Positions 26,766 to 35,766 of a DNA stretch of 46,197 bases are shown here, piece after piece. Positions within the stretch are counted from its first letter, which is position 1; every line of letters begins with the position of its first letter. A program made the position numbers and the translations under genes. The notes under the pieces are model-generated. The model saw only the letters and a list, made by a program, of their open reading frames with translations. It was not told the DNA's origin and searched no databases. The DNA lies in the IMG/VR virus record IMGVR_UViG_3300046835_000038, positions 1 through 46,197 of that record; one strand, written 5' to 3'. This DNA is from a virus.

Positions 26766-28187
26766 GTGTTCGAAGCGATCTCGAGATACACGGCCAGCCT
26801 ACTCGGCCGCTCCGCTTACCAAGCCCCGCCGCCACACGCGGCAGCGTATGCGGATCTCGATTCGCCCGAAGTGATCCGTATGCGCGCCAGCATGGGCGGC
26901 CAGATCCAGCTCCCCACGATCCCACAAACGCGCTGGTACTTGGCGCAGCTCGAAGCGGCGGAGCATGACGCCGATGCCGGCAATCTGGAGCTGGCCGGCA
27001 AGCTCATGCGCGCGGCTCGGACGGACGGGGTGTTTTCCGGTGTCCTAAGTACGCGCACCGGTGGGCTTGTCCGGCTGCCGAAAACCTTCCGGGGTGATCC
27101 CGAAGTGATCGCGGCGCTGGAGCTTGGCCACGATACGGCCGAGACACGAAGTGTCTTCGATGAGATGTGCCCACCGAGTGAGCTCGCCGCGCTCGCGGCC
27201 GACGGCATCACACTTGGCTGCGGTGTGGCAGAGCTCGTGCCGGTAGTCGGCCGAGACTATCCGGTGATGGTGCGGCTGGAGCCGCACTTCTTGATCTATC
27301 GCTGGATCGAAAATCGCTGGTACTTCAAGAGCACCGCGGGGCTTTTGCCGATCACGCCGGGAGACGGCCGCTGGGTTTTACATACACCCGGTGGCCGAAA
27401 CGCGCCGTGGGTGAATGGGATCTGGCGTTGCATCGGCCGCGCGTACATCCGCAAAGAGCACGCAAACCTTCACAAAGACAATTGGGAAGGCAAGCTAGCA
27501 AACCCCGCGCGCGTGGCCGTGATGCCGCAAGGCGGCAGCGAAGCCCAAAGCGATACGTGGTTTCGCGCGGTGCTCGCGTGGGGCGTGAATACCGTCTTCG
27601 GGATGAAGCCCGGTTATGACGTGAAGCTCGTGGAGAGCAACGGCCGGGGCTTTGAGTGCTGGCTCAAAACGATCGCGGATCAAAACAATGAGATGATCAT
27701 TGCGGTGTGCGGCCAAGAAGTTACGACCACCGGCGGCACCGGCTTTGCTAACGCGGATGTGCACAAGTCGATCCGCGCGGATCTGATCAAAGCCACGGCC
27801 GACGATCTTGCGTACACGCTGAACACGCAAGTGATTCCCGCTTTCGTCGCAAGCCGCTTCGGGGAAGCGGCGATCGAAGACAAGCCGGCATGCGTGGAGT
27901 GGGACGTTACCCCGCCCAAAGACAAAGCGGCCGAAGGCAACGCGCTCGTGGCTGCCGGCAACGGGATCAAGGTGATCAGCGAAGCGCTCGCGGCGCAAGG
28001 CTTACAGCTCGATATTCCCGCGGTGTGCGCGCGCTTCGGGATCCCGCTCCAAGGAAATACCACCGTACAGGCGAGCGCGGTGGTGATGCCCGAAGGCGCG
28101 CCGGCCGAGCTCCCCGAAGATGCGAGCGCCGACGAAGACGCCAGCGCCGACGAATACGAAGACGAAGACATGGAGGCGGCAGCATGA
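26766..28187 (+). CDS. Portal protein, DUF935 / Mu gp29-like
   Basis: A 473-residue protein forming the dodecameric DNA gate at the capsid vertex. The order LMRAARTDGVFSGVLSTRTG, then VTTTGGTGFANADVHKS and WDVTPPKD follows the DUF935 (Mu gp29) family. It starts at the GTG at 26766, and no better start with a ribosome-binding site is seen. The C-terminal 30 residues are a low-complexity Asp/Glu tail. It overlaps the protease gene by four bases. Confidence 0.88.
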   Translation: MFEAISRYTASLLGRSAYQAPPPHAAAYADLDSPEVIRMRASMGGQIQLPTIPQTRWYLAQLEAAEHDADAGNLELAGKLMRAARTDGVFSGVLSTRTGGLVRLPKTFRGDPEVIAALELGHDTAETRSVFDEMCPPSELAALAADGITLGCGVAELVPVVGRDYPVMVRLEPHFLIYRWIENRWYFKSTAGLLPITPGDGRWVLHTPGGRNAPWVNGIWRCIGRAYIRKEHANLHKDNWEGKLANPARVAVMPQGGSEAQSDTWFRAVLAWGVNTVFGMKPGYDVKLVESNGRGFECWLKTIADQNNEMIIAVCGQEVTTTGGTGFANADVHKSIRADLIKATADDLAYTLNTQVIPAFVASRFGEAAIEDKPACVEWDVTPPKDKAAEGNALVAAGNGIKVISEALAAQGLQLDIPAVCARFGIPLQGNTTVQASAVVMPEGAPAELPEDASADEDASADEYEDEDMEAAA

Positions 28188-29698
28188 GCCGGCGCGCCGT
28201 ATCTTCGCACCGCTTCGATCGCCACGGTCTTTTGGCGATCGATCCGAAGGCGTTTTTCGAGCTCTTTTTTGCGCCGGCCACGCGCGCCAATGCGCGCGTG
28301 GGGCAAGTGGACGTGATCGAAATTTCGGGTCCGCTTGTCCAGCGGGATGAAATGTGGTGCGACAGTTACGAAGCGATCCGCGCGCGCGTGCATGAGGCAT
28401 GCGCGAGCGATGGCCGCGCGATCGTGATGCGCTTCGATAGCCCCGGCGGCGATGCGTCGGGGTGCTTCGAGACGGCGCGCGCGATTCGGGAAGACGCAGC
28501 CAAAGCAAACAAGCCGCTGATTGCCTACGTGGACAAGGCTTGTAGCGCGGCATATGCGCTCGCCACCGCGGCCACCGTGATCGTGATCGGGGATACATGC
28601 CCCGCGGGATCAATCGGTGTGTTGAGCTCTCGGCCGGACCTAACCGCGGCCAACGCGCAAAGCGGCTTGCGTGTGGCTTTCGTCGCAAGCGGTGCGCGTA
28701 AGCTGGACGGCAATCCCGACTCCCCGATCACGGATGCGGAGCTCGTAGAAACACAGCGGCACGTGGACGGTTTGGCCGCGCAATTTTTCGAGCTGATCAG
28801 CGAGCAACGGCCGCAGCTATCGGCGGCCACGGTGGCCGGCTTCGATGGTGCTGTGTTTTACGGCAATGGCGCCGTGAACGCGGGGCTTGCTGACGGAGTG
28901 GCCACGTTCGATCAAGCGCTTGCCTTCGCAAGCAGTGAGGATCCCATGGGACTGTTTGCAAAGAGTGAATACGACACCGCGCGGGGCATGCTCGAAAAGA
29001 TGGCCAAAGGCGGAGACGCCAACGCATCCGCGGCGAAGCGCGCGCTTGCGGCCATGGCCGAAGCCGAACCGCCGAAGCACGAAGAGCCGGACGGAGACGA
29101 GCCGAAGCCGGATGCCGAAGAGCCGGCCGAAGACAAGCCGGACGCGGAAAGTGATGACAAGGATCCGGACGCTGCCGCGGTGCCGGCGGCGATGGATGAT
29201 GATGAACCGCCGGCCGACAAGAAGCCAAAGAGCGTGGCCGCGCCGGGTGCGAGTACCGCCACCGCTTCGGCATCCAGCGCCGAGCTCCAGCTCGCCGCGC
29301 GTGTGCACCGGCTCGAAGCGCGCGCCGCTGCCGAAGGTGAAGCGCGCGAGCGCGCCACGCTGATCGCGCGCCGGCCGGACTTCGGACCGGAGCTTCGAGC
29401 GGCACTGTCCAAAGCGCCGATCGCCACGGTGCGCGACATGGTCAAGACACTGCCGAAGGGGCCGATCGCGAAGCGCGCGCCGATCACCACCGTTGCGAGC
29501 GCGCGCGGCTCCACGCAAGGACCGGCCGCGCTCGCTCCGTCTTCGGAGACGGCCGACATGGATCGCCGCATGGGACTTACCCAACAAAAATTCGGCTGCC
29601 GCCGGGAAGGCTCCACGATGTTTTTCGGCGTGGTGGCCGATGAGCTGCCGGAGACGCCACCCGCGGCCGCGATCACCACGGATGCCGGCCGGTCCTAG
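28184..29698 (+). CDS. S49-type head maturation protease fused to scaffold
   Basis: A 504-residue protein. The N-terminal domain has FDSPGGDASG, ACSAAY with the likely nucleophile Ser121, and ARKLDGNPDSP with the Lys-base candidate K173, as in SppA/ClpP-fold phage proteases. A long acidic Glu/Asp/Lys/Pro linker (about 290-360) leads to a coiled-coil-like C-terminus, the protease-scaffold arrangement. It would shape the procapsid and cleave scaffold. Confidence 0.85.
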   Translation: MSRRAVSSHRFDRHGLLAIDPKAFFELFFAPATRANARVGQVDVIEISGPLVQRDEMWCDSYEAIRARVHEACASDGRAIVMRFDSPGGDASGCFETARAIREDAAKANKPLIAYVDKACSAAYALATAATVIVIGDTCPAGSIGVLSSRPDLTAANAQSGLRVAFVASGARKLDGNPDSPITDAELVETQRHVDGLAAQFFELISEQRPQLSAATVAGFDGAVFYGNGAVNAGLADGVATFDQALAFASSEDPMGLFAKSEYDTARGMLEKMAKGGDANASAAKRALAAMAEAEPPKHEEPDGDEPKPDAEEPAEDKPDAESDDKDPDAAAVPAAMDDDEPPADKKPKSVAAPGASTATASASSAELQLAARVHRLEARAAAEGEARERATLIARRPDFGPELRAALSKAPIATVRDMVKTLPKGPIAKRAPITTVASARGSTQGPAALAPSSETADMDRRMGLTQQKFGCRREGSTMFFGVVADELPETPPAAAITTDAGRS

Positions 29699-29740
29699 GC
29701 GGCCGCCTAACACCCCGCCTAACGCAAGGACACAACCCAT

Positions 29741-30499
29741 ATGACCGCATTGATCATGGAACGGATGCGTGCTTTCGAGCGCTGGACTTTTCGGCGCTTC
29801 CCGGTGGCATTCGGTACCGCGAAAATTTGGAAGCACGCGCTGATCGGGATCGATCTCTCCACGGGCAAAGTGGAGCCGGCGCATGCCGAGTCCGATCTGT
29901 TCATCATCGGTGTTGCCGCCGAGACGGTGGATGCGTCGGCGCTGGCCGTGGACACCACGATCAATGTCAACCTTTGCGTTGAAATTGAAGTGGAGTGGTG
30001 GGCGAGTGCCGGCGGCATCTCGGCCGCCAATGTCGGATCGATCGCCTATTGCGCCGACGATCAAACGGTTACGCTTGCCGCCAATGGCTGCGTTGCCGGC
30101 CGGATTTGGGCGTTTGCTACGGCTGACGGAGTGGCCGTGCAAAAGCTGCCGATCGGCGGCGGTGGCGCGGGTGGTGGCGGTGGCGGCGCGTTGCCGATTG
30201 TCACCCCGCCGGCCTTCACCGCTGGCGACATGGTGATCGCAGATTCGCCAGCGCCGGGATCCGCGATCGCGGTGCCGGCCACCGCGATCGCATCCACTGT
30301 CACGCTGCCGGCGGTGGCATCCGAAGGCACGTGGTTGATCTTCACCGCGAACGGGGTGGCCAATGGCCACACGGTTCAATACCGCGATGCGACCGGCCCC
30401 GCGGTGCTCACCACCGCACTCACCGCGCTCAAGCGCCATTGCGTGATCGCCGCGTATGTCGGCGGCAAGTGGCACGCCAACGCCTACGTTAGCCCGTGA
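29741..30499 (+). CDS. Capsid decoration / head-fibre-like protein
   Basis: A 252-residue protein with a beta-rich N-terminus (KIWKHALIGIDLSTGKV), a poly-Gly hinge (GGGGAGGGGGGA, near residue 143) and a C-terminal domain of about 90 residues (GDMVIADSPAPGSAI). Its place between protease and major capsid protein, where Mu-like and lambda-like genomes carry the decoration protein, supports this role. The C-terminal domain could be the exposed fibre or knob. No family match is claimed. Confidence 0.6.
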   Translation: MTALIMERMRAFERWTFRRFPVAFGTAKIWKHALIGIDLSTGKVEPAHAESDLFIIGVAAETVDASALAVDTTINVNLCVEIEVEWWASAGGISAANVGSIAYCADDQTVTLAANGCVAGRIWAFATADGVAVQKLPIGGGGAGGGGGGALPIVTPPAFTAGDMVIADSPAPGSAIAVPATAIASTVTLPAVASEGTWLIFTANGVANGHTVQYRDATGPAVLTTALTALKRHCVIAAYVGGKWHANAYVSP

Positions 30500-30527
30500 A
30501 GCCGGGGAAGGGATCCAAGGACACAAT

Positions 30528-31571
30528 ATGCCGGCATTGACTCCAACATTTCTCATGTCACTCGAGACGCGTATGTCCGTGATCACGGAGCGCGAATACG
30601 AGCGGCTTCGAAGTAACCTCTGGTGGAACCGCATCACGAAGACGCGCCCCACCACGGGGCTCAAAGATGTGATCACGTGGCTCTTGTCCACGGCGCAGAT
30701 CCGCGATCAGCAAAGCGGCGGCAACATCCGTTTTGACGATCTCGTGGCTCAATACACCACGATCGAAAACAAATTCAGCGGAGCCGGCTTGAAGCTTAGC
30801 CGCGCGCAGCTCGAAGACACCGACGGCGGTGGGATGGAGCTCTCCGCACAGTGGAGCGCGGACATTGGCGCGTACATGTCCTATTGGCCGCAAGAGCAAG
30901 TCAGCCACTTGCTTCTAAACGCGCACACGCCGGGGATGTACATGGCCTACGATGGCAAGCCGTTTTTTGCCGCCGATCACCCCTACAACCCCTTCAAGGA
31001 AAGCGCCGGAGTCTTCGGCAACATTCTCACCGGCGCAGCGGTGCCGGCCACCGGGTATCCGGGGGCATGTCCGATCGATGATTCGATCAACATCGAAGAA
31101 GCACTCAAAAATCTCGGCAAGATTGTGGCGTACATCGCTACGCTGAAAATGCCGAATGGAAGAACGCCCCGCTTTCTAAGACCTTCCACGTTGCTCGTGC
31201 CGCCGCGCATGTTCCCGCGCGCGGTACAACTCACGTCGGCAAAGTTCTTGGCGCAAGCGGCCACGAGCGGAGGCGGCAGCGCGGATGTGGAAGGCTTGAT
31301 CAAGGCACTCGGCTTTGCGATGCCGATGCAAGCCGATGAGCTGGCCGGCTTCGAAAACGACACCACGTTTTTCATCGGTTGTGAGCAAATGAGCACGAGC
31401 CAATTGGGCGGTGTGCTGTACACGGAGCGCGAGGCGTTTCGGATCAATTACTACGGCACTGTGGATGATGCCGTACTCGGCCGCGCTCAAGAGCTGGAGT
31501 GGCAATGCCACGGCCGTAACGTTGTGAGCGCTGGCCACCCGTATCTGCTGATCAAGTGCAAGGCTTCTTAG
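30528..31571 (+). CDS. Major capsid protein, Mu gpT-like
   Basis: A 347-residue protein from the ATG at 30528 (AAGG upstream). The opening MPALTPTFLMSLETRMSVIT and the motif AYDGKPFFAADHPY follow the Mu gpT capsid family, which adopts the HK97 fold. It assembles the icosahedral head. A strong hairpin (31602-31642) follows it without a T tract, which may favour its mRNA. Confidence 0.87.
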   Translation: MPALTPTFLMSLETRMSVITEREYERLRSNLWWNRITKTRPTTGLKDVITWLLSTAQIRDQQSGGNIRFDDLVAQYTTIENKFSGAGLKLSRAQLEDTDGGGMELSAQWSADIGAYMSYWPQEQVSHLLLNAHTPGMYMAYDGKPFFAADHPYNPFKESAGVFGNILTGAAVPATGYPGACPIDDSINIEEALKNLGKIVAYIATLKMPNGRTPRFLRPSTLLVPPRMFPRAVQLTSAKFLAQAATSGGGSADVEGLIKALGFAMPMQADELAGFENDTTFFIGCEQMSTSQLGGVLYTEREAFRINYYGTVDDAVLGRAQELEWQCHGRNVVSAGHPYLLIKCKAS

Positions 31572-31601
31572 GTCACTGCGCCATCGGACCACGTCACACG
31601 G

Positions 31602-31642
31602 GGTGCGCGCCGGCTGTTAGGGCTTTTCAGCCGGCGCGCACC
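31602..31642 (+). other. 15-bp hairpin after the major capsid gene
   Basis: Perfect stem GGTGCGCGCCGGCTG/CAGCCGGCGCGCACC (31602-31616 and 31628-31642) with an 11-base loop. No T run follows, so it is likely an mRNA stability or processing element rather than a terminator. The gene following (31659) is in the same direction. Confidence 0.7.
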
Positions 31643-31658
31643 ACCCTCCCCGCCGCCC

Positions 31659-32147
31659 ATGTCCGCCTATCTCACGATCGCGCGCTTCAAGCTCTTGAGC
31701 ACCATCCCGGATGAATTCGTGGATGCGGTGGAAGCGCGCACTCCGGGCTTCACGGATGCGCAGCTTGGGATCACGTCCGATTGGATGGACTCGCAATTGC
31801 GCAAGCGCTACGCGGCGCCATTCCGCGAGCCGATCCCCGGTGTGATCGAATTGTGGCTCGCTCGCATGGTGACGGTAGCCGTGTGGAGCAAGCGCGGGAT
31901 CGATCCCGAAGATAAACAGTGGAGCACCGCCGAGAAAGCCGACACCGATGCGCGCGCGGATATCGCGCGCGCGGCCGACTCCGAGGCGGGACTCTTTGAT
32001 CTACCGCTGCGCGCCAACACCGTGGATAGCGGCATCGCGCGCGCATTCCCGCGCGGCTACTCGGAGCAAAGCCCGTACGCGTGGACTACGGCGCAAGCTC
32101 GGCGTGGGATCCAGGAAGATGATTCCGGGCATGGGAGCAGCACCTAA
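31659..32147 (+). CDS. Mu gp36-like (DUF1320) head-tail protein
   Basis: A 162-residue protein. YLTIARFKLL followed by GFTDAQLGITSDWMDSQLRKRYAAPF matches the DUF1320/Mu gp36 pattern. It acts at the head-tail connection. The gene after it overlaps the stop base. Confidence 0.78.
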   Translation: MSAYLTIARFKLLSTIPDEFVDAVEARTPGFTDAQLGITSDWMDSQLRKRYAAPFREPIPGVIELWLARMVTVAVWSKRGIDPEDKQWSTAEKADTDARADIARAADSEAGLFDLPLRANTVDSGIARAFPRGYSEQSPYAWTTAQARRGIQEDDSGHGSST

Positions 32148-32548
32148 TGGCCAGCGTGAGCTCCGAGATCAATGCGATGATCAAATCGCTCGAAGCCATG
32201 GGCGGCATGGTGGAAGCATGCGGACCGGAGCTCGTGGCCGTGGTGCGTGCAAGCTTGGAGCGAAGCATCGCGGCCGGCGCGGATCCCTACGGAGACAAGT
32301 GGAAGCCGACGCTCGAAGGCAAGATCCCGCTTCGTAACGCGGCCAAGGCGATCAGCGTGAGCGCGATCGGGAAAACGATCTACGTGGTGATCGAAGGCGT
32401 AGAAGCCATGCACCACTTGGGAAGCGCGCGCGGCAAGATCCGGCGGCGCGTGATCCCGAGCAAGAAGCGCATCCCCGATCCGATGATGCTCGGGATCAAG
32501 CAAGTCTTGGATCGCTACTTCGAGAATCAGGTGAAGCATGCCGGCTAG
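32147..32548 (+). CDS. Tail completion / virion morphogenesis protein
   Basis: A 133-residue basic protein. RASLERSIAAGADPYGDKWK and the AISVSAIGKTIYVVIEGVEA section fit the tail completion group (HK97 gp10 or Mu gpG-like), where a helix-plus-beta fold sits at the tail end of the connector. It overlaps the next gene by 11 bases. Confidence 0.65.
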   Translation: MASVSSEINAMIKSLEAMGGMVEACGPELVAVVRASLERSIAAGADPYGDKWKPTLEGKIPLRNAAKAISVSAIGKTIYVVIEGVEAMHHLGSARGKIRRRVIPSKKRIPDPMMLGIKQVLDRYFENQVKHAG

Positions 32549-33113
32549 CCTGCTAGCGCTCGAAGTCTTGTTTGACGCGGTGGTCGCACGCTTTGCCGTG
32601 GAAGGTCCGGCCGGCGTGTCTCAGGTATTCGGCTGGCGCCACTCCGCACAGCAGCATGTGGGGCCGCGGATCGTGTGGGTACCGGGGAATCCCATGGGCG
32701 CGGCCGGCTCGCTCGCTCCACCGCGCAATCCCGGCGGGATCCCGCGCTCGCTCGCCACGTTGCTAGAGCATTTTTACGTGATCATTAGTTCGCAAGATCC
32801 AAGTGATCCCGAAAACGAGCGGCTTCAATATCGAACCACGCGCATGCTCCACGACTATTGGCTGCGCGCCGTCTACCACGCGGCTCACGGTACGTACGAC
32901 ATACAAGCCGAAGAGTGGAACACCACGAAGCTGGAGCGGCGCTTCGGCACCGCGATCGTAGTGATCGGCGTGATCCAATCGGCGGTGCTGGATGTGGGGC
33001 CGGACGGCACCGACGGCGGAGTGTGGGCTCCGGCCGATACCGGGGCCGTGATCGAAAACTCCGAGCTTGACGTGACGGAAACTCTAACCGTGGCACCGGA
33101 TGATGTGCCGTAG
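32538..33113 (+). CDS. Putative tail terminator / Mu gp37-like
   Basis: A 191-residue protein. SLLALEVLFDAVVARFAVEG opens it, and LLEHFYVIISSQDPSDPENE and FGTAIVVIGVIQSAVLDVG fit the Mu gp37-type tail terminator that caps the tail tube. It lies immediately before the sheath gene, which supports this. No defining motif is present. Confidence 0.6.
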   Translation: MPASLLALEVLFDAVVARFAVEGPAGVSQVFGWRHSAQQHVGPRIVWVPGNPMGAAGSLAPPRNPGGIPRSLATLLEHFYVIISSQDPSDPENERLQYRTTRMLHDYWLRAVYHAAHGTYDIQAEEWNTTKLERRFGTAIVVIGVIQSAVLDVGPDGTDGGVWAPADTGAVIENSELDVTETLTVAPDDVP

Positions 33114-33122
33114 GCGGGAACC

Positions 33123-34577
33123 ATGACGCAACCCAGTGTAATGATCACGGAGCTGGACGGCGCACTCGGAGTTTTGCCGCCGAGTGCCGGCCGCTTGCTC
33201 GCGGTAGTGGGGCCGTGCGATGCCGGACCACTCGCCACGCCGAGTACCTTCGCGCGGGTGCGCGATCTTACGGCGGCATTCGGAGACGGACCGGCGGTAG
33301 AAGCTGCGGCTTACTACATTGACGCGTACGGCCGGCCGGTGCTGTTCGTTCGGTGCGATGCGTCGGTAGCCGGTACGGTGTCGGCTGTTACATCGGTGCC
33401 ACTCGGTGGAACAAGCGTGGTGACCGTTTCACCGCTGCCGATCCCCACCGATGATATGGAGCTCGTGCTCAAGATCATGACGGACGGCACGATCGCCGCG
33501 GCCGGCATCACTTACCAGCTGAGCTATGACGGCGGCCGGAACTTTGGGCCGACTACCGCACTCGGCACTGCAAACACCGTAGCATTCCCGGATGCCGGCG
33601 CGGTGTCGTTTGCGCTGGCCGCCGGCACGATGAAAGCAGGCGCCACGTTTAGCGCGCGTGTTACCGGTCCCACTTCGGCGGAAGCGGATTTGCAAGCCGC
33701 GCTTGGCGCGTTGGCCGCATCCAGCGTGCAGTGGGAGATCTGTCAGGTCGTCGGATCTCTTACTGCCGGCTTGATCGACAAGATCGAATTGGGCTTTAGC
33801 GGCTTGTTCGCCAAAGGCAAATACCGCTCGTGGATCGGTCACACGCGCATGCCCACCGCGGGGGAGTCCGAAGCCGCGTATCTGACGGCCATGTCCACGG
33901 CTTTCAGCTCGAAGGCCACCGTGTTTGGATCGATCTACGCCGGGGCTTGCAAGCTCTCGAGTGCGGTGAGCGGGCGCAGATACCGCCGGCCGGCCAGCTT
34001 CCCCACCGCAGCGCGCGAGCAAAGCGTGAGCGAAGAGATCGACATAGCGGATGTGAATTTGGGATCGCTGATCGGCGTGTCCATTCGGGATGACAATGGC
34101 AACGCGGATGAGCATGACGAAACGCTCAACCCCGGCTTGGATGACGCGCGCTTCGCAACGCTTCGAACGTGGGACGGCTTGGCCGGGGTGTACGTCAACC
34201 GGCCGCGGATTTTTAGTCCGGAAGGATCAGATTTTCAGCTTCATCCGCATCGGCGCGTGATCAACCTCGCACATGCCGCGCTGCGGATGTACTTCATTCG
34301 GCGGCTCAACAAACCGATCCGCGTCAACAACACCACGGGCTTCATTCTCGAGACGGAAGCCCGTGAAATCGAGTCCGGAGCGCTCGCGGCCATGCGATCG
34401 ATGCTTTTGGCCAAGCCGAAGGCAAGCGGCGTGCAATTCGTGTTGAGCCGTTACGACAATTTGCTTTCCACGAAAACGCTCACCGGTACCGGCCGCGTGA
34501 TTCCGCTGGCCTATCCGGAGCAAATTGAAATTTCGGTGGGCTACTTCAACCCCGCGCTGGTGGTCCAAGCCGCCTAA
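33123..34577 (+). CDS. Contractile tail sheath protein (Mu gpL-like)
   Basis: A 484-residue protein. Order and motifs such as ARFATLRTWDGLAGVYVNRP, GRVIPLAYPEQIEISVGY and the late TNTTGFILETEAREIESGAL-like arrangement follow the DUF2586/Mu gpL sheath family. Sheath and tube genes side by side show a contractile (myovirus-type) tail. Confidence 0.88.
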   Translation: MTQPSVMITELDGALGVLPPSAGRLLAVVGPCDAGPLATPSTFARVRDLTAAFGDGPAVEAAAYYIDAYGRPVLFVRCDASVAGTVSAVTSVPLGGTSVVTVSPLPIPTDDMELVLKIMTDGTIAAAGITYQLSYDGGRNFGPTTALGTANTVAFPDAGAVSFALAAGTMKAGATFSARVTGPTSAEADLQAALGALAASSVQWEICQVVGSLTAGLIDKIELGFSGLFAKGKYRSWIGHTRMPTAGESEAAYLTAMSTAFSSKATVFGSIYAGACKLSSAVSGRRYRRPASFPTAAREQSVSEEIDIADVNLGSLIGVSIRDDNGNADEHDETLNPGLDDARFATLRTWDGLAGVYVNRPRIFSPEGSDFQLHPHRRVINLAHAALRMYFIRRLNKPIRVNNTTGFILETEAREIESGALAAMRSMLLAKPKASGVQFVLSRYDNLLSTKTLTGTGRVIPLAYPEQIEISVGYFNPALVVQAA

Positions 34578-34592
34578 CAGAAAGGGATCACC

Positions 34593-35072
34593 ATGGCCGA
34601 CGATATCCGAGTCAATGGCAACCAGCTCTCGTGGGGCTCCATTGTGCTCAAGATCAACAGCGAGCGCTTTACCGGCTTCACCAGCATTGCATTTGCCGAT
34701 AAAAGGGAGAGGGTGAAGGCGTACGGCCTTACCCGGCATCACGCCCCACGCGGCCGCAGTCGGGGCAAGTACACGATCGATCCGGTGAAGCTCGTGGGGT
34801 GGAAGAGCTCCATTCAGAAATTGCGCGAAGGGCTTGGCGCGCTCGCGCCGGACGGCAAGTCTTACGGAGATGTGGAGTTTCAGATCGTAGTGGACTATGT
34901 CGAGTCCGATGAGCTCGGGATCACGGTGGAGATCGATCGTTGCGTGTGGGCGAGTAACAGCTCCAGTGACGAAGAGAGCGCGGATCCCCTGAAAGAAGAA
35001 ATTGAGATCGATGCGATGCTGATCCGTCGCAACGGCTTCACACTGTTTGACGCAAGCGAGGGTGCGCCGTGA
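34593..35072 (+). CDS. Tail tube protein
   Basis: A 159-residue protein following the sheath gene. VNGNQLSWGSIVLKINSERF at the start and FTSIAFADKRERVKAYG are typical of tail tube proteins, a beta-sandwich with an insertion loop. The C-terminus is acidic. It overlaps the chaperone gene by four bases. Confidence 0.8.
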   Translation: MADDIRVNGNQLSWGSIVLKINSERFTGFTSIAFADKRERVKAYGLTRHHAPRGRSRGKYTIDPVKLVGWKSSIQKLREGLGALAPDGKSYGDVEFQIVVDYVESDELGITVEIDRCVWASNSSSDEESADPLKEEIEIDAMLIRRNGFTLFDASEGAP

Positions 35073-35560
35073 AACCCGAAACATCGATCAAGGCTCCCAC
35101 CCCGATCAGCGCGATTGCGCCGCCGGGTGCGGACATACAAGCCGAGCTTGCGAAGCTGCGCGCGAAGCGGGAAGAGCTCGCGGCCGCGCGGCTGGCGCGC
35201 GCCGAAGCCGAAGAGCCACACGCGCAGCTTGCGGCCGAAGCGCTGGCACTCAAAAACGAAGAGGCGATCGAAGCCGCCGAGCAAACCCACGGCCGGCAAA
35301 ACAAGAAGATCCGCGTGGTCAATACTGACATTGGCGTGGTGATTGTGAAGCGCGCACACCCCAACGTGTTCAAGCGCTTTCTCGACAAGGGGAAGCACGA
35401 GACCAAAGAGTGCGAAGAGCTCGTACGCACTTGTTTGGTCTACCCCACGCTTTCGGAATTCGAAGCCATGTGCGCCGAGATCTCGGCGCTGCCGACGATC
35501 GTGGCCGGCGCGGTGGTGTGGCTGGCCGGCATGCGCGGGGAGGAATTGGCGGCAAAATAA
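35069..35560 (+). CDS. Tail assembly chaperone, upstream frame (gpG-type)
   Basis: A 163-residue protein that is helical with Ala/Glu/Arg-rich coiled coil (AELAKLRAKREELAAARLAR) up to about 70 residues, then a compact C-terminal domain (IRVVNTDIGVVIVKRAHPNV). It lies between the tube and tape measure genes, where tail chaperones reside. It terminates at TAA (35558-35560) after GCAAAA, where a frameshift would extend it. Confidence 0.75.
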   Translation: MKPETSIKAPTPISAIAPPGADIQAELAKLRAKREELAAARLARAEAEEPHAQLAAEALALKNEEAIEAAEQTHGRQNKKIRVVNTDIGVVIVKRAHPNVFKRFLDKGKHETKECEELVRTCLVYPTLSEFEAMCAEISALPTIVAGAVVWLAGMRGEELAAK

Positions 35561-35748
35561 ACGAGCTGTACCGCGCTTCACGGGATGAAGCCGGGATCGG
35601 GGCCAGTTGCCTGCTTACAGCTCTCGGCCATCGGCAACAAACGAGTGATGTGGATGAAGCGCGCGCCTACGCCGGAGCGCTCTTGATTTTGGAAGCCTTC
35701 GGAGAGCTTCGAGCGATACGCAAGATCTTGAGTACATCGCCACGCTGA
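35557..35748 (+). CDS. Frameshift extension of the tail assembly chaperone (GT-type, -1)
   Basis: After the AAA codon at 35555-35557, a -1 slip to the overlapping AAA (34 hundredths: 35554-35556) leads into the frame reading ATA AAC GAG, continuing for 63 residues (NELYRASRDEAGIGASCLLT and on). The downstream frame has no start codon of its own nearby, and the slip brings the stop codon out of frame. Frameshifted chaperones between tube and tape measure genes are a known feature of long-tailed phages. The exact slippery mechanism (A AAA then TAA) is inferred. Confidence 0.7.
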   Translation: MNELYRASRDEAGIGASCLLTALGHRQQTSDVDEARAYAGALLILEAFGELRAIRKILSTSPR

Positions 35749-35766
35749 CGGGAAGCCTACCTACCG

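Noticed and set aside
28817-30691. 624-codon leftward frame across the protease and capsid genes
   Set aside because: It is antisense to the S49 protease, decoration and capsid genes, with His/Arg/Gly-rich low-complexity sequence and no recognisable domain. The long frame comes from high GC3 on the sense strand.
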